Assembly (NCBI GenBank): GCA_028583605.1
Contig: CM053327.1
Coordinates: 43,886,559-43,950,558 of the forward strand
Source: Dastarcus helophoroides
Taxonomy: Eukaryota > Arthropoda > Insecta > Coleoptera > Bothrideridae
Reading direction: 5' to 3'
Length of the DNA stretch: 64,000 bases
Shown: positions 12,286 through 22,677 of the stretch, piece by piece
How the letters are laid out: each line of letters begins with the position of its first letter
Position numbering within the stretch: position 1 is the first letter of the stretch
Translations under genes and position numbers: made by a program
Notes under the pieces: generated by a model
What the model saw: the letters and a program-made list of their open reading frames with translations, nothing else
The model's database searches: none
Told to the model about the DNA's origin: nothing

Positions 12286-12767
12286 TCGCTTATACCTAAT
12301 GTGAGTGTTCAAAATTTCAGCTTCTGCATCGATCTGGTAAAAATTTAAAGAAAATTTATAGAAAAGCAATCGACCGATGAAATACCTAAAGCTAGTAGAT
12401 TCGTTTAACCGTTTGTAGCATTGAGCAATTCAATATCATCGATACGTCTAGACGAGAAAATTCCTCAAATCCTACTCGCTCACTAAAACAGTATTTATGC
12501 TCTGAATGGTATCCCTGTAGAAATTGAACTGCATGCAGCGAGGAAATTTGTACGCTCTATTTACAATATTTTAGAGTAATTGCCCCTTTCTGTATGGAGC
12601 CAATTTAGGTAATTTCGGTTTTCGGGTGCAGACCTACGATAACATGTCAGCAATAAACAACCCCCTAATGTTTGTGTTTTCTAGCTCACCAGATAATGTA
12701 AGTGCACTTAAAACATGTTGTGATATGTAACGTTTAGTCTCTAGTAACGTTAGATACCTAAATTAAA

Positions 12768-12982
12768 ATGTGTCGAGTCCGGAACCGAACGTTACGCCTG
12801 TAAACAAGTTAGCGCTGTCGCCGAACGAGCTCGATAAGAAGTTTCAATTTATGTTTCTCATTAGACGTTCTCATGGAACGAGCATGGGTTTCAACGATAA
12901 AAAACTCAAAAGGCTCAGGAGATTCAGATTTTTTGGAAGGGCCAAGGTCTACCTTATGGTCCGGTGGCCAATGCTGGTATGA
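12768..12982 (+). other. Coding-like open frame without a start codon
   Basis: A 71-codon plus-strand frame is open from 12770 to the stop at 12982. Its 5' 100 bases are unusually CpG-rich (AGTCCGGAACCGAACGTTAC, TCGCCGAACGAGCTCGATAA) and translate as SSPEPNVTPVNKLALSPNEL and onward. The nearby ATG (12768) is in a different frame that stops after 11 codons. It could be an internal exon, a decayed exon or chance. I see no clean acceptor just upstream and recognise no domain. Confidence 0.2.
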
Positions 12983-13079
12983 TGTATTTATTATTACTGT
13001 TTTATTACCCTTATTTTAATCCATCTATTATATTGCGAAGTCTATAACAGATACCGAGTTGCGTGAAGTGAATGAGGAG

Positions 13080-13200
13080 AGCTTAGAGTAGAGGCAGCGA
13101 TGGCTCAGTGGTTAGGAAGTCTGCGCTTGTAACGTGCGGGTACTGGGATCGACTCCCAGTCGCGGATCACATATTTTAAACTCAACTTCAGTTTCTGAAG
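13080..13200 (+). mobile_element. SINE family A, copy 1, with tRNA-Tyr-like head
   Basis: Positions 13094-13166 fold as a 73-nt tRNA-like cloverleaf. The acceptor arm has 5 of 7 pairs (GCAGCGA with TCGCGGA). The anticodon stem is TGCGC/GTGCG, and the loop TTGTAAC puts GTA (Tyr) at the anticodon position. The T-stem CTGGG/CCCAG is perfect, with loop ATCGACT. A-box TGGCTCAGTGG is at 13101-13111 and the B-box-like GGATCGACTCC at 13146-13156. Two acceptor mismatches, the absence of the intron expected in nuclear tRNA-Tyr, and related copies at 20455 and 29388 with shared flanks argue for a SINE rather than a working tRNA gene. Confidence 0.7.
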
Positions 13201-13245
13201 TAGTGTTAGGGATCCACCTGACATCATAGCACTTGCGTGTGTATT

Positions 13246-13558
13246 ATGCATATATGTAATACTTCTATATGGCGTGTTGTGTATAATCGCCACTACAAAA
13301 TGCGTTGTCAAAAAGGTGAGATGAAAGTATACGTCGTACTCTTTGGAGTACAAGCATTCATTCAATTATAGCGGGAACAGATGACAAGATGGGCGGGAAC
13401 ACTAATAAATGAATGACAACTAAGATAACTGACGAGAAGCGGGATTGGTTAATAAATTCTGTCCTCCATAAAGACAAACATATATATCCATCGCGTCTTT
13501 TGAACACAATCGAAGGTGCAAAACACGCCATATACAAGTATTATACATATATGGCATT
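13246..13558. mobile_element. Possible non-autonomous element with about 38-bp inverted ends
   Basis: The left arm 13246-13282 (around GTAATACTTCTATATGGCGT) is the imperfect reverse complement of 13518-13558 (ACACGCCATATACAAGTATT). They enclose about 235 bp with no coding frame. No target-site duplication was recognised, so the class is unassigned and the outer boundaries are uncertain. Confidence 0.5.
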
Positions 13559-14089
13559 ATGGTTATCGAGGTGACGGATTATAGGTGACAGCCGAGGCGT
13601 TAAATACCGCGACGCATTCCAAAAGTTTATTGATTACAATCCATCAAGTGATCTGCTGAATTTCTATTGGCTGAATGAATATCATAAAAGCGCGGGTTTC
13701 TTAAGACACGTATATCTTCACCTTAGGGGATGTCGATTCCTTTTTAGAATAATCGATTTTTGGATCGATTCGAATCGTGAGCAAAAGTATCGATTCCCGA
13801 TAAAATTGGGTGCTGAAAGATCGATTTCCGATTAATCGCCTTGTTGGTGAAATTTTTAAACATTTCTAATAAAAAAAAATTGAATGATAATGATGAATTG
13901 GCGTAGTTTAATTTTGAAAGTTTTTTCTTGGATTTTAAACACTAATATTTATATTTTAATTATTTATTCCTATTTAGAAACATCCGATACATATTTGTTT
14001 TCTGCTTTGTTTTTTATTTATGCATTTGTGGTTTTTTTTACAAAGATGTAGAAGGGGCATTCATTTATAAAAATATATTTAGAAATATG
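13559..14089. other. Non-coding sequence with ATCGATT-rich stretch
   Basis: About 13725-13850 is rich in TCGATT words (for example TTGGATCGATTCGAATCG), then AT-rich DNA follows. No gene is seen. Confidence 0.4.
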
Positions 14090-14860
14090 AAGTTTAAACT
14101 GGAAATTACGAGACTAAAGTGGAAATCTCTACTTTATTCTCTAAATTTTGACTTTTTTTAAGGAAATTTCATAAATAAAGTTGAAATGTTGGCTTTAATC
14201 TGGAAACTTCAACTTTTTTTTCACAAAATTTCGAAATAAGTCGAAATTTCTTATATGGTTAGGTTAGGCAGATGATAGTTAAGCCCCACCAACCCTTGGA
14301 ATATAAGACTATATTCTAAGCAACAACCCTTTTACAATTTAATATTGACACCACTAGGGTACGTTCAGTTCGACATTTTTCTTGACATTTCAAGGTTAAA
14401 GTGAAATTTTTGAGAAAAAAGTCGATATTTCGAGTTCAAAGTCGACATTTTACAAAAGCGTAGAAAGGCATTATTTAAAAAATATTATATTTAGAAATTT
14501 CGACATTTTACAAAAGCGTAAAAAGGACATTGATTTAAAAAAAAATATTTTCAAAGATTTCGACTTTTTTCTCGAAATTTCGACTTTAGTTTTAAAATTT
14601 CGCGTTTTTTTCTCAAAATCTCGACTTCGGATTTCGGATTTAAATTCGAAATTTCGGATTTAAATTCGAAATTTCGGCTTTAAGCTCGAAAACTCGTCTT
14701 GACGCTCAAAATTTCGACCTTTTTCTAGAAAATTCGGTTTTTTTCTTGAAATTTCCACTTTTTTCCTAAAATTTTGAGATTAATATCAAAATTTCGACTT
14801 TAATCTTAGATTTTCGACTTTGATATCGAATTTTTTCTCGAAATTTCTCTGTGGTTAAAT
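14090..14860 (-). repeat. GAAATTTC satellite, inverted block
   Basis: Irregular repeats of TCGAAATTTCGACTTTTTTC, i.e. the reverse complement of the block at 14960-17195. It is interrupted twice by a related non-satellite segment, at 14256-14385 and 14850-14945 (TTAGGCAGATGA, then AGTTA…CCACC…GGGTRCGTTCA). Confidence 0.75.
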
Positions 14861-14959
14861 TAGGCAGATGACAGTTACGTTCCACCATTCCTCTTTCCCA
14901 ACAATGTTGACAGTTGGTAGTAGGGTGCGTTCAATAATTGCTATTTTTAATCAGCAAAT

Positions 14960-17195
14960 TTTGGTCTTCTTTTTAGAAATTTCAAGATTAAAATTGAAAT
15001 TTCGAAGAAAAAAGTCGAAATTTCAAGTTTTAAATCGAAATTCCGTGATTAAGATCAAAATTTCGAGAAAAAAGTCGAAATTTCGAAAAAAAGAGTCGAA
15101 ATTTGAGAAAAACGTTAGTCGCAATTCCAAGAAAAAGGTCGAAATTTGTAGAAAAAAAGTCAAAAATTTAAGTTTAGTCGAAATTTCGAGAAACATGTCA
15201 AAATTTCGATATTAAGGTCAAAATTTCGCGAAAGAAAATCGGCATTTGAGAAAAAGGTCGAAAACTGAGAAAAAGAAAACGAAATTTCTAGAAAAAAGAC
15301 GAACTTTTCAGATTAAGGTCGAAATTTCGAGAAAAAAGTCAGAATTTGAGAGAAACATCGAAATTTCGAAAAAAAGTCGAAATTTTGAAATATTTCGAGA
15401 AAAAAGTCGAACTTTGAGAAAAAAGTCGAGATTTCGAAAAGAGTTGAAACTCTTTCTTTTCCAGAAAAATATCGAAATTTCGATATTAAGGTCAAAATTT
15501 CGAGAAAAAAGTAGAAATTGGAGGAAAAAAACGAAATTTCGCGAAAAAGGTTGAAATTTGAAGAAAAGAGACGAAATTTTGAGAAAAAAAAGTCGAAATT
15601 TGAGAAAAAAGTCAAATTTCCGAGAAAAAAGTCGAAATTTCGAGTCTAAAATCGAAATTTGAAAAAAAAAGGCAAAATTTCTAAAAATAACATTTTTTTT
15701 AATCGATTACCTTTCTATGCCTTCGTAACATTCCGAAAAAGTTGAAATTTGAAGAAAAAAGGCGAAAATTAGGAAAAAAGTCGAGATTTTGAAAAAAAAC
15801 TCGAAATTTTGAATTTAAAGTCGAAATTTCGAAAAAAAATATCGAAATTTCGAAAAAAAATGTCGAATTTTCGATATTAAGGGCAAAATTTCGAGAAAAA
15901 AGTCGAAATTTGAGAAAAACGTCAAAATTTCGAGAAAAAAATCGAAATTTCTAAAAATTACATTTTTTTTAATCGATGTCCTTTCTATGCCTTTGTAACC
16001 TTTCGAGAAAGCTGAAATTTAAAGAAAAAAGTCGAAAATTAATAACAAAGTCGAGATTTTGAGAAAAAAACTCGAAATTTTGAATTTAAAGTCGAAATTT
16101 CGTAAAAAAAATGTCTAAATTTCGATATTAAGGGCAAAATTTCGAGAAAAAAGTCGAAATTTGAGAAAAACGTCAAAATTTCGAGAAAAAAATCGAAATT
16201 TCTAAAAATTACATTTTTTTAAATCGATGTCCTCTCTATGCCTTTGTAACCTTTCGAAAAAGTTGAAGTTTGAAGAAAAAAGTCGAGATTTTGAGAAAAA
16301 AACTCGAAATTTTGAATTTAAAGTCGAAATTTCGAAAAAAAATGTCGAAATTTCGTTATTAAGGGCAAAATTTCGAGAAAAAAGTCGAAATTTGAGAAAA
16401 ACGTCAAAATTTCGAGAAAAAAGTCGAAATTTCTAAAAATAATACTTTTTTTTAATCGATGTCCTTTCTATGCCTTTGTAACATTTCGAAAAAGTTGAAA
16501 TTTGAAGAAAAAAGTCAAAAATTAAGAAAAAAGTCGAGATTTTGAGAAAAAATTTCGAAATTTTGAATCTAAAGTCGAAATTTCGAAAAAAAATGTCGAA
16601 ATTTCGGTATTAAGGGCAAAATTTCGAGAAAAAAGTCGAAATTTGAGAAAAAAAAACGAAATTTCGAGAAAAAGGTCGACATTTCGAGAAAAAAATCGAA
16701 AATTGAGAAAAAAGTCGAAATTTCGAGAAAAAAAGTCGAAATTTCGAGGTTAAAATCGAAATTTAAGAAAAAAAGTCGAAATTTCTAAAAATAACATTTA
16801 TTTTTTTAAATCGATTTTCTTTCTACGCCTAGCATTTCGAAAAAGTTCAAATTTTCAGAAAAAAGTCGAAATTTCCAGAAAAAAAGTCGAAATTTTGAGA
16901 AAAAACGTCGAAATTTTGAGTAATAAGTCGAAAACTAAATATTTCGAGAAAAATTCCGAAATTAGAAAAAAAACTCGAAATTTCGAATTTAAAGTCGAAA
17001 TTTGCAGAAAAATATCGAAATTTCGATATTAAGGTCAAAATTTCGAGAAAAAAGTAGAAATTGGAGGAAAAAAACGAAATTTCGCGAAAAAGGTCGAAAT
17101 TTGAAGAAAAGAAACGAAATTTTGAGAAAAAAAAGTCGAAATTTGAGAAAAAAGTCAACATTTCGAGAAAAAAGTCGAAATTTGAGAAAAAATTC
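14960..17195 (+). repeat. GAAATTTC satellite, forward block with about 240-bp higher-order unit
   Basis: Tandem words of the form GAGAAAAAAGTCGAAATTTC, about 18-20 bp with variable spacing. Between about 15690 and 16790 a spacer (ACATTTTTTTAATCGATGTC, then CTTTCTATGCCTTTGTAAC) recurs roughly every 230-260 bp. The segment 15463-15620 is near-identical to 17004-17160. The Lys/Arg-rich frames here are repeat translations. Confidence 0.85.
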
Positions 17196-17203
17196 CTTTG
17201 TTT

Positions 17204-17445
17204 GATGGAACGGACTGGTCCTTGGTTATCTTCAAAAATTGAAACACAGAACTTGTCCCCTGAAACCAAGAAAAATTAAAAAACACAACAAAGGTTGCTC
17301 TAACGCGTTTCGACAGCCAAGCTGTCATCTGAGAAAAAAAGTTTCTCTCTGAAGATGATAGCTTGGCTGTCGAAACGCGTTAGAGCAACCTTTGTTGTGT
17401 TTTTTTAATTTTTCTTGGTTTCAGGGGACAAGTTCTGTGTTTCAA
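17204..17445. mobile_element. Element D, copy 2: head-to-head foldback pair
   Basis: The left arm 17204-17333 is a full D element on the - strand. The right arm 17344-17445 is a D element on the + strand lacking its last roughly 33 bp. They are separated by an A-rich spacer of about 10 bp. Each arm carries its own CTGAAGA/CAGATGA hairpin and a GAAACGCGTTAGAG segment. The transcribed strand would form one long hairpin. No clear flanking duplication was found for this copy. Confidence 0.85.
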
Positions 17446-18350
17446 TATGTTGGCAACCCTACCCCACATTCTACTAAAAAGGGTGCAACATTGATTTGTC
17501 TTGTTATGATGCGAGCTAATGGAACAATGCGAAAATCTTCCGAGCCAGACGAATAAATCCTAAGCCTTTGTGCCGCGCGCAAAGTTCGACCGCGCGAGGG
17601 TCCATTAATATTCGAGGGAAAATTTTTAACAATTAATCATTACTCTCATTGTTTCGTGTCCGATGATCATCACGGCTCGTAAAGGTAGTTTATTACGTCC
17701 CCCATTCAAACGTCAAGTAATAAAATCTCATAAAAATTAAAAACTCGCCGCCCCAGCTAATGCACATCTATTGCTCTGAATTTTAATTTGTTTACCGTGT
17801 AGAATGGCGCATTAATGCTGTCGTACGCCCAGTTTCCGTTGCGAGCTTAACAAGATTAAAACTGAAATTAAGCACGTTGTTTATGTTTGATGTTGAACAT
17901 CTTTTATAAGGCATATTAAATTTGTTTTTGTGAGCTTTTAATGCGACGATATTGAATGAGAGTAATGAAGATTTGAAGGGAAAAGGGTGGACATTTTTAT
18001 CTGTGCATTTGGACGGACGTCCAATTTCATTTTTATGTTCGTTACTGTTTAATTTCGGCTTATTTTCCGTTCCGTGTGTTTACAAACTGACTGTCAATAG
18101 CCTCCGTAGGGAAAAGAAGAACTTCAGCGAGAGATGAGCTCTTTCAGTTGATTAAAATGCTGTTTTGCTTTCATATTAGGTTGAGGCTGTTTTATGCCTG
18201 ATGGCAATTTACTCGTCGTTTTCAAAGAATTAGAGGACTGAATAGATGAAAAATAGACCTGAAATTGGAACCAATTTTATGTAGATTTTTAGGTTTGATA
18301 ACCAGCAACAATTACGCAAAACCCTTACCATTGAGATCTCACTTGATTGA
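17446..18350. other. Apparently unique non-coding DNA with CpG-containing stretch
   Basis: No repeat is recognised. Around 17570-17860 there are CpG clusters (GCCGCGCGCAAAGTTCGACC) mixed with TAAT/ATTA homeodomain-type words. That composition suits intergenic or intronic regulatory DNA, but nothing proves it. Confidence 0.35.
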
Positions 18351-18426
18351 AAGCTATGTTGTTTAGGTTATGGTATATTAGGTTATGGTTATGTTAGGTT
18401 ATGGGTATGTTGTTTAGGTTATGGCA
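18351..18426 (+). repeat. Short TTAGGTTATGG repeat
   Basis: The motif TTAGGTTATGG occurs four times with short irregular linkers. It resembles insect TTAGG-type interspersed words but is not a TTAGG telomeric array. Confidence 0.7.
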
Positions 18427-18507
18427 AAGTAGGGTGCTTTAGCGATGAAACAATAAAAAATGGAATCCCAAGTAAAGTTAATACTTTATATCTCAATTAA
18501 TTGCTAT

Positions 18508-18600
18508 GTAATGAAATAGTCGAACGCGCTACAGTTGCAAATATTTACATCCAACAACCATAAATCGGTTTCGGTCTTCCTTGGCCTCATCATTCGATTG
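18508..18600 (+). repeat. Dispersed repeat family F, copy 1
   Basis: GAAATAGTCGAACGCGCTAC followed by AGTT and a CGGTTTCGGTC segment. The reverse complement of 54420-54505 shares the same order. Too little remains to assign a class. Confidence 0.6.
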
Positions 18601-19758
18601 GTATTAAGACATTTTGTTTTAAGTGTTGACATTTCGACACTAAATTCTGAACCTCGCTAAAACGTTAATTTCAAATTTGATTTCGGAATTTTCGAAACTT
18701 CCAAAAGAATATTTATTTCAGTAGAATATTGAAGACGTTTAAAAAAACGTCGCTTTCAACTTTTCTAGAATTTCTAAATTTAAACTTGATGTTATAAGAA
18801 AACTATCGAAACTTGGGGTTTCAAGATTAGAGAGGAGTTAGAGGTTTCAAGTTAGATAGTCTAAAATTGGAAAATGTTGAATAAGATCTGAACTATGTGC
18901 TTTAAAATACTGAAGGCGTAGCTGAAAAAAGGGACATTTTCAGAGCTGAATATTTAACATTTTTGTGTGCATCGTACCATTAGGTATATCTCAGAAATCA
19001 AACAAAACCTTGCAGCGTTTAACCTCCCACAAAAAAATGGGAATTCAGTATTGGAATTTCACTTTAATAAACCGAATTATGGTGCAAGGTACACGCTCCA
19101 ATAAAAACTCCTCAAGCACGCTTTATTTGGGGGAATGTATTTTAGAATTTTACACGACTGCTTGCAAACCAATTAAAACTTTGAAAACTTCACCATGCAT
19201 AAACTAAATTTAATTTTTTTATTTTAATTCACGTTCGCGAATTTGCATAATTGCGAGCAATAACTTTTGATATTAACTTGTGATTATTTAATCTAGTTAC
19301 AAGTTTAAATTTAAACTGACGACGTTAGTAGAATAAAACGCAAACTGTGAAATAAACACATGCTCACTTTTAACTCTTTACGATACTTCTAGAACACTAC
19401 ATACATGGATTTTCAGTTTTTAACAGTGGAGCTACACTAAGTTTTTTTGTGTTTTTTTTTTGTTTTGGCAATGTTCCTTGCAAGCTCCTATCTCTACTTA
19501 ATAAATCTCCATGTATTGACTCACAGACAACGCACAGCTTGAATTGGTGAATCCAGAAATATGAAATTTCGCACAGGTGTTCCCCATAAGACGCAGGTGA
19601 GCACTAAAGAGGATTTTTTTCAATTCAGCCTCTAAACGATAAAAATAGGTATTAAATTTTATCCAGGTTGCATGCAATGAATAAAACACGTCGTTGTGAT
19701 AAAAGTTGCCCAAATTTTAAGCACATGTTTACGTCTTTTTTTTCTGCTCTAGTCTCCA
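18601..19758. other. AT-rich non-coding DNA
   Basis: No supported gene. Short frames (for example an 80-codon + frame at 18965) lack recognisable domains, coding composition or splice context. Confidence 0.4.
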
Positions 19759-20290
19759 GCAAATTATACAGAAAGTTTACCCGAATCAAATATAGAATTG
19801 GACAAAGCACAACGTCTTTTTCATTTTGGATTCATATTGGCTCATCTTGAACAGGGATGAACTGGCTCCAAACTTTGTGGCGGTCTACTTATGTCAGCGG
19901 CCCCTAACTGGCGCAGTTAAAATAAAAAGTACAAACGCATAATTTAAAGAATAGATCTGTCGTAGCAGACTAATTACTTTAGCAGTCCGAGTGAAGGGCA
20001 TCGGCCCTATAACCCTTCCGGAGGCAAGTTATACGGAATGTTTACCCGAATCAAATATAGAATTGGACAACATAAAATACGTCTTTTTCATTTTGGATCC
20101 TTACTAGTTCGTCTTAAACAGGGATGGACTGGCTCCAAACTTTGTAGCGGACTATGTAAATCAGCGGCCCCTTACTGGCGCAATTAAAATAAAAAGTACA
20201 AACGCATAATTTGAAGAATACATCGCTCGTAGCAGACTAATTACTCTAGTAGTTCTAGTGGAGGGCATCGGCCCTGTAAACCTTCTAGAG
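19759..20290 (+). repeat. Tandem duplication of about 265 bp
   Basis: Positions 19759-20023 and 20024-20290 are diverged direct copies. They share ACCCGAATCAAATATAGAAT, CTGGCTCCAAACTTTGT, AAAAAGTACAAACGCATAAT and GGGCATCGGCCCT. The duplicated unit includes flanking DNA plus the left end of the hAT-like element described next. Confidence 0.9.
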
Positions 20291-20326
20291 ACAACGGGCG
20301 AAGCCCGCCGGGCCAGTCCGTCACTG
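19852..20326. mobile_element. hAT-like non-autonomous element with duplicated left end
   Basis: The left terminus CAGGGATGAACTGGC (19852), repeated as CAGGGATGGACTGGC at 20119, is complementary to the right terminus GCCAGTCCGTCACTG (20312-20326). The consensus terminus is CAGNGANGGACTGGC, in the style of hAT inverted repeats. Adjacent 8-mers are ATCTTGAA or GTCTTAAA on the left and GTTTTGAC on the right, a plausible but decayed 8-bp target duplication. A later tandem duplication copied left flank and left end together, so only the second copy has a right end. Confidence 0.6.
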
Positions 20327-20454
20327 GTTTTGACACCAAATTTATTTTACCTTTACATTTTACATCTCATTTCCTGTTATCTGGGCTGCTTGAAGCTAAA
20401 ATAAATTTGATTTTGTAGCAAATGCCGAATTTACGGTTTATGAAATCAATGAGT

Positions 20455-20565
20455 AGAGTTGAGAATCATAGCAGAGATGGCTCCGTGGTTAGGAATTCTT
20501 GCCTGTAACGTGAGGGTACTGGGTTTGACTCCCATTCGCCGATTAGATATTTCTAACTCTATTAT
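20455..20565 (+). mobile_element. SINE family A, copy 2
   Basis: GCAGAGATGGCTCCGTGGTT (from 20471), a GGTACTGGGTTTGACTCCCA T-arm, then the shared 3' flank GATTAGATATTTCTAACTC. It is colinear with copy 1 at 13080 but has a shortened anticodon loop and a weakened T-stem, so it is a decayed SINE head. Confidence 0.7.
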
Positions 20566-20604
20566 ATTATAAAATACATCCTTAACTGGTTAGAAGTCTC
20601 ATGG

Positions 20605-21900
20605 AGATCAAAGAGAAGAGAAGAAAAGAAAAGCAAAGAGGAGAGAAGAGGAAATAAGAGAATCGAAGATGGGATAAGAGGAGATGAGAGAAGAGAAGAT
20701 GAGAGAAGAAAAGAGGAAAGAAGAGAAGACAAGAGAAAAGAAGAGAAAAGAAAAGAAGATGAGAGAAGAGAAGAGAAGAGAAAAGAAGATGAGAGAAGAG
20801 AAGAGAAGAGAAGAGAAGAGAAGAGAAGAGAAGAGACGAGACGAGACGAGACGAGACGAGACGAGACGAGACGAGACGAGAAGAGACGAGACGAGACGAG
20901 ACGAGACGAGACGAGACGAGACGAGACGAGACGAGACGAGACGAGACGAGACGAGACGAGACGAGACGAGACGAGACGAGACGAGACGAGACGAGACGAG
21001 ACGAGACGAGACGAGACGAGACGAGACGAGACGAGACGAGACGAGACGAGACGAGACGAGACGAGACGAGACGAGACGAGACGAGACGAGACGAGACGAG
21101 ACGAGACGAGACGAGACGAGACGAGACGAGACGAGACGAGACGAGACGAGACGAGACGAGACGAGACGAGACGAGACGAGACGAGACGAGACGAGACGAG
21201 ACGAGACGAGACGAGACGAGACGAGACGAGACGAGACGAGACGAGACGAGACGAGACGAGACGAGACGAGACGAGACGAGACGAGACGAGACGAGACGAG
21301 ACGAGACGAGACGAGACGAGACGAGACGAGACGAGACGAGACGAGACGAGACGAGACGAGACGAGACGAGACGAGACGAGACGAGACGAGACGAGACGAG
21401 ACGAGACGAGACGAGACGAGACGAGACGAGACGAGACGAGACGAGACGAGACGAGACGAGACGAGAAGAGAAGAGGAGATGAAATTAGAGAAGAGAAGAA
21501 GAGATAAGAGAATAGAAGAGAACAAAAGAGAAAAATTAGAGACGATACGATACGAGACGAGACGAGACGAGACGAGACGAGACGAGACGAGACGAGACGA
21601 GACGAGACGAGACGAGACGAGACTTTGACGAGACGAGACGAGACTTTGATGAGACGAGACGAGACGAGACGAGACGAGACGAGACGAGACGAGACGAGAC
21701 GAGACGAGACGAGACGAGACGAGACGAGACGAGACGGGACGGGACGGGACGGGACGGGACGAGACGAGACGAGACGAGACGAGACGAGACGAGACGAGAC
21801 GAGACGAGACGAGAAGAGAAGAGAAGAGGAGATGAAATTAGAGAAGAGAAGAAGAGATAAGAGAATAGAAGAGAACAAAAGAGAAGAGGATATAAGAGAA
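20605..21900 (+). repeat. Pentamer array, mainly (GAGAC)n
   Basis: Near-perfect ACGAG repeats run from about 20834 to 21464 (one AAGAG variant near 20881) and again in 21545-21815, with a small GACGG block at 21735-21760. GAGAA/GATGA-type units flank them. The boundary module GAGGAGATGAAATTAGAG appears at 21473 and 21826, about 353 bp apart, so a larger unit was duplicated. Arg/Ser/Leu and Glu/Arg/Asp frames of 300-440 codons are artefacts of a stop-free pentamer. Confidence 0.97.
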
Positions 21901-21929
21901 AAAAGTAAAAAATTTCAAAGGTTTTATTC

Positions 21930-22290
21930 TGTGAAAAGACGCAATTTTCAGAAAAATTCGAATTTTCTAGAAAGTATTCCAAATGTTCAAGAGAAAGTTC
22001 AATTTTAAGAAGAGAATTGAAATTTTGAGAATAAAGTAATAATTTCGAAAAAAGAATTTCGAATAAAGAATTTCGAATAAACTATTTCGAAAAAACAATT
22101 TCGAAAAACAAATTCGTAAAAGTCGGAATTTTTAATAAGTTATATTAGAAATAAAAACCTCACCTTTATCAAAAACTACTCAAAAAATGTATAAAATTCG
22201 AAAAAAGTCAAAAATTTCATAGGTTTTATATCATTTTCAGAAAAAGTCGAATTTTGAGGAATAAAAATCGCAATTTCCAAAAACATTGTT
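21930..22290 (+). repeat. AT-rich dispersed repeat I, copy 1
   Basis: It contains TTCTAGAAAGTATTCCAAAT, GTTCAATTTTAAGAAGAGAA, a run of AATTTCGAATAAAGAATTTC units and CAAAAACTACTCAAAAAATG. The same order is found at 29478-29800 and 29810-30030. The class is unknown. Confidence 0.7.
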
Positions 22291-22677
22291 CTTGAAATTT
22301 AACATTCAGTAAAGACGTTGAATTTACAAGAAATCTTTGCCCTGAAATCCCCAAAAATACCTCTTTCAACATTTTTATTAATACTGCGCTGTAATTTGTT
22401 AAAAAACAAATATTCACAAAAATAACAGAATTTTGCAGCAAATAAACAATTTTTGAAATAAAAATCCAAAAGAGAGGCTTTTCAAAATAAAATAAAAATT
22501 TCGAAAAGGACAAAGTTTGAGGAAAAGGCGAATTTTAGGAAAACGGCTATTTTAAGAGAAAAAAGTCAAAATTTTTTGAAAAATGACGAATTTACCAGGA
22601 AAAAGGCGAAATTTTTAGAAATATTAAATATCGGATATTAAGATAAAAATCAAAATTTCGTGAAAATGGCAGACTTT
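22291..22677. repeat. Degenerate AT-rich repeat spacer
   Basis: AT-rich with scattered CGAAATTT/CAAAATTT words, bridging repeat I and the second pentamer array. No gene is seen. Confidence 0.45.

Noticed and set aside
13094..13166. Functional tRNA-Tyr gene
   Set aside because: Two acceptor mismatches, a weak D-stem, no intron, and dispersed relatives with shared flanks indicate a SINE head.
18351..18426. Interstitial telomere (TTAGG)n
   Set aside because: The unit is TTAGGTTATGG with irregular linkers, with only a few copies and no pure TTAGG run.
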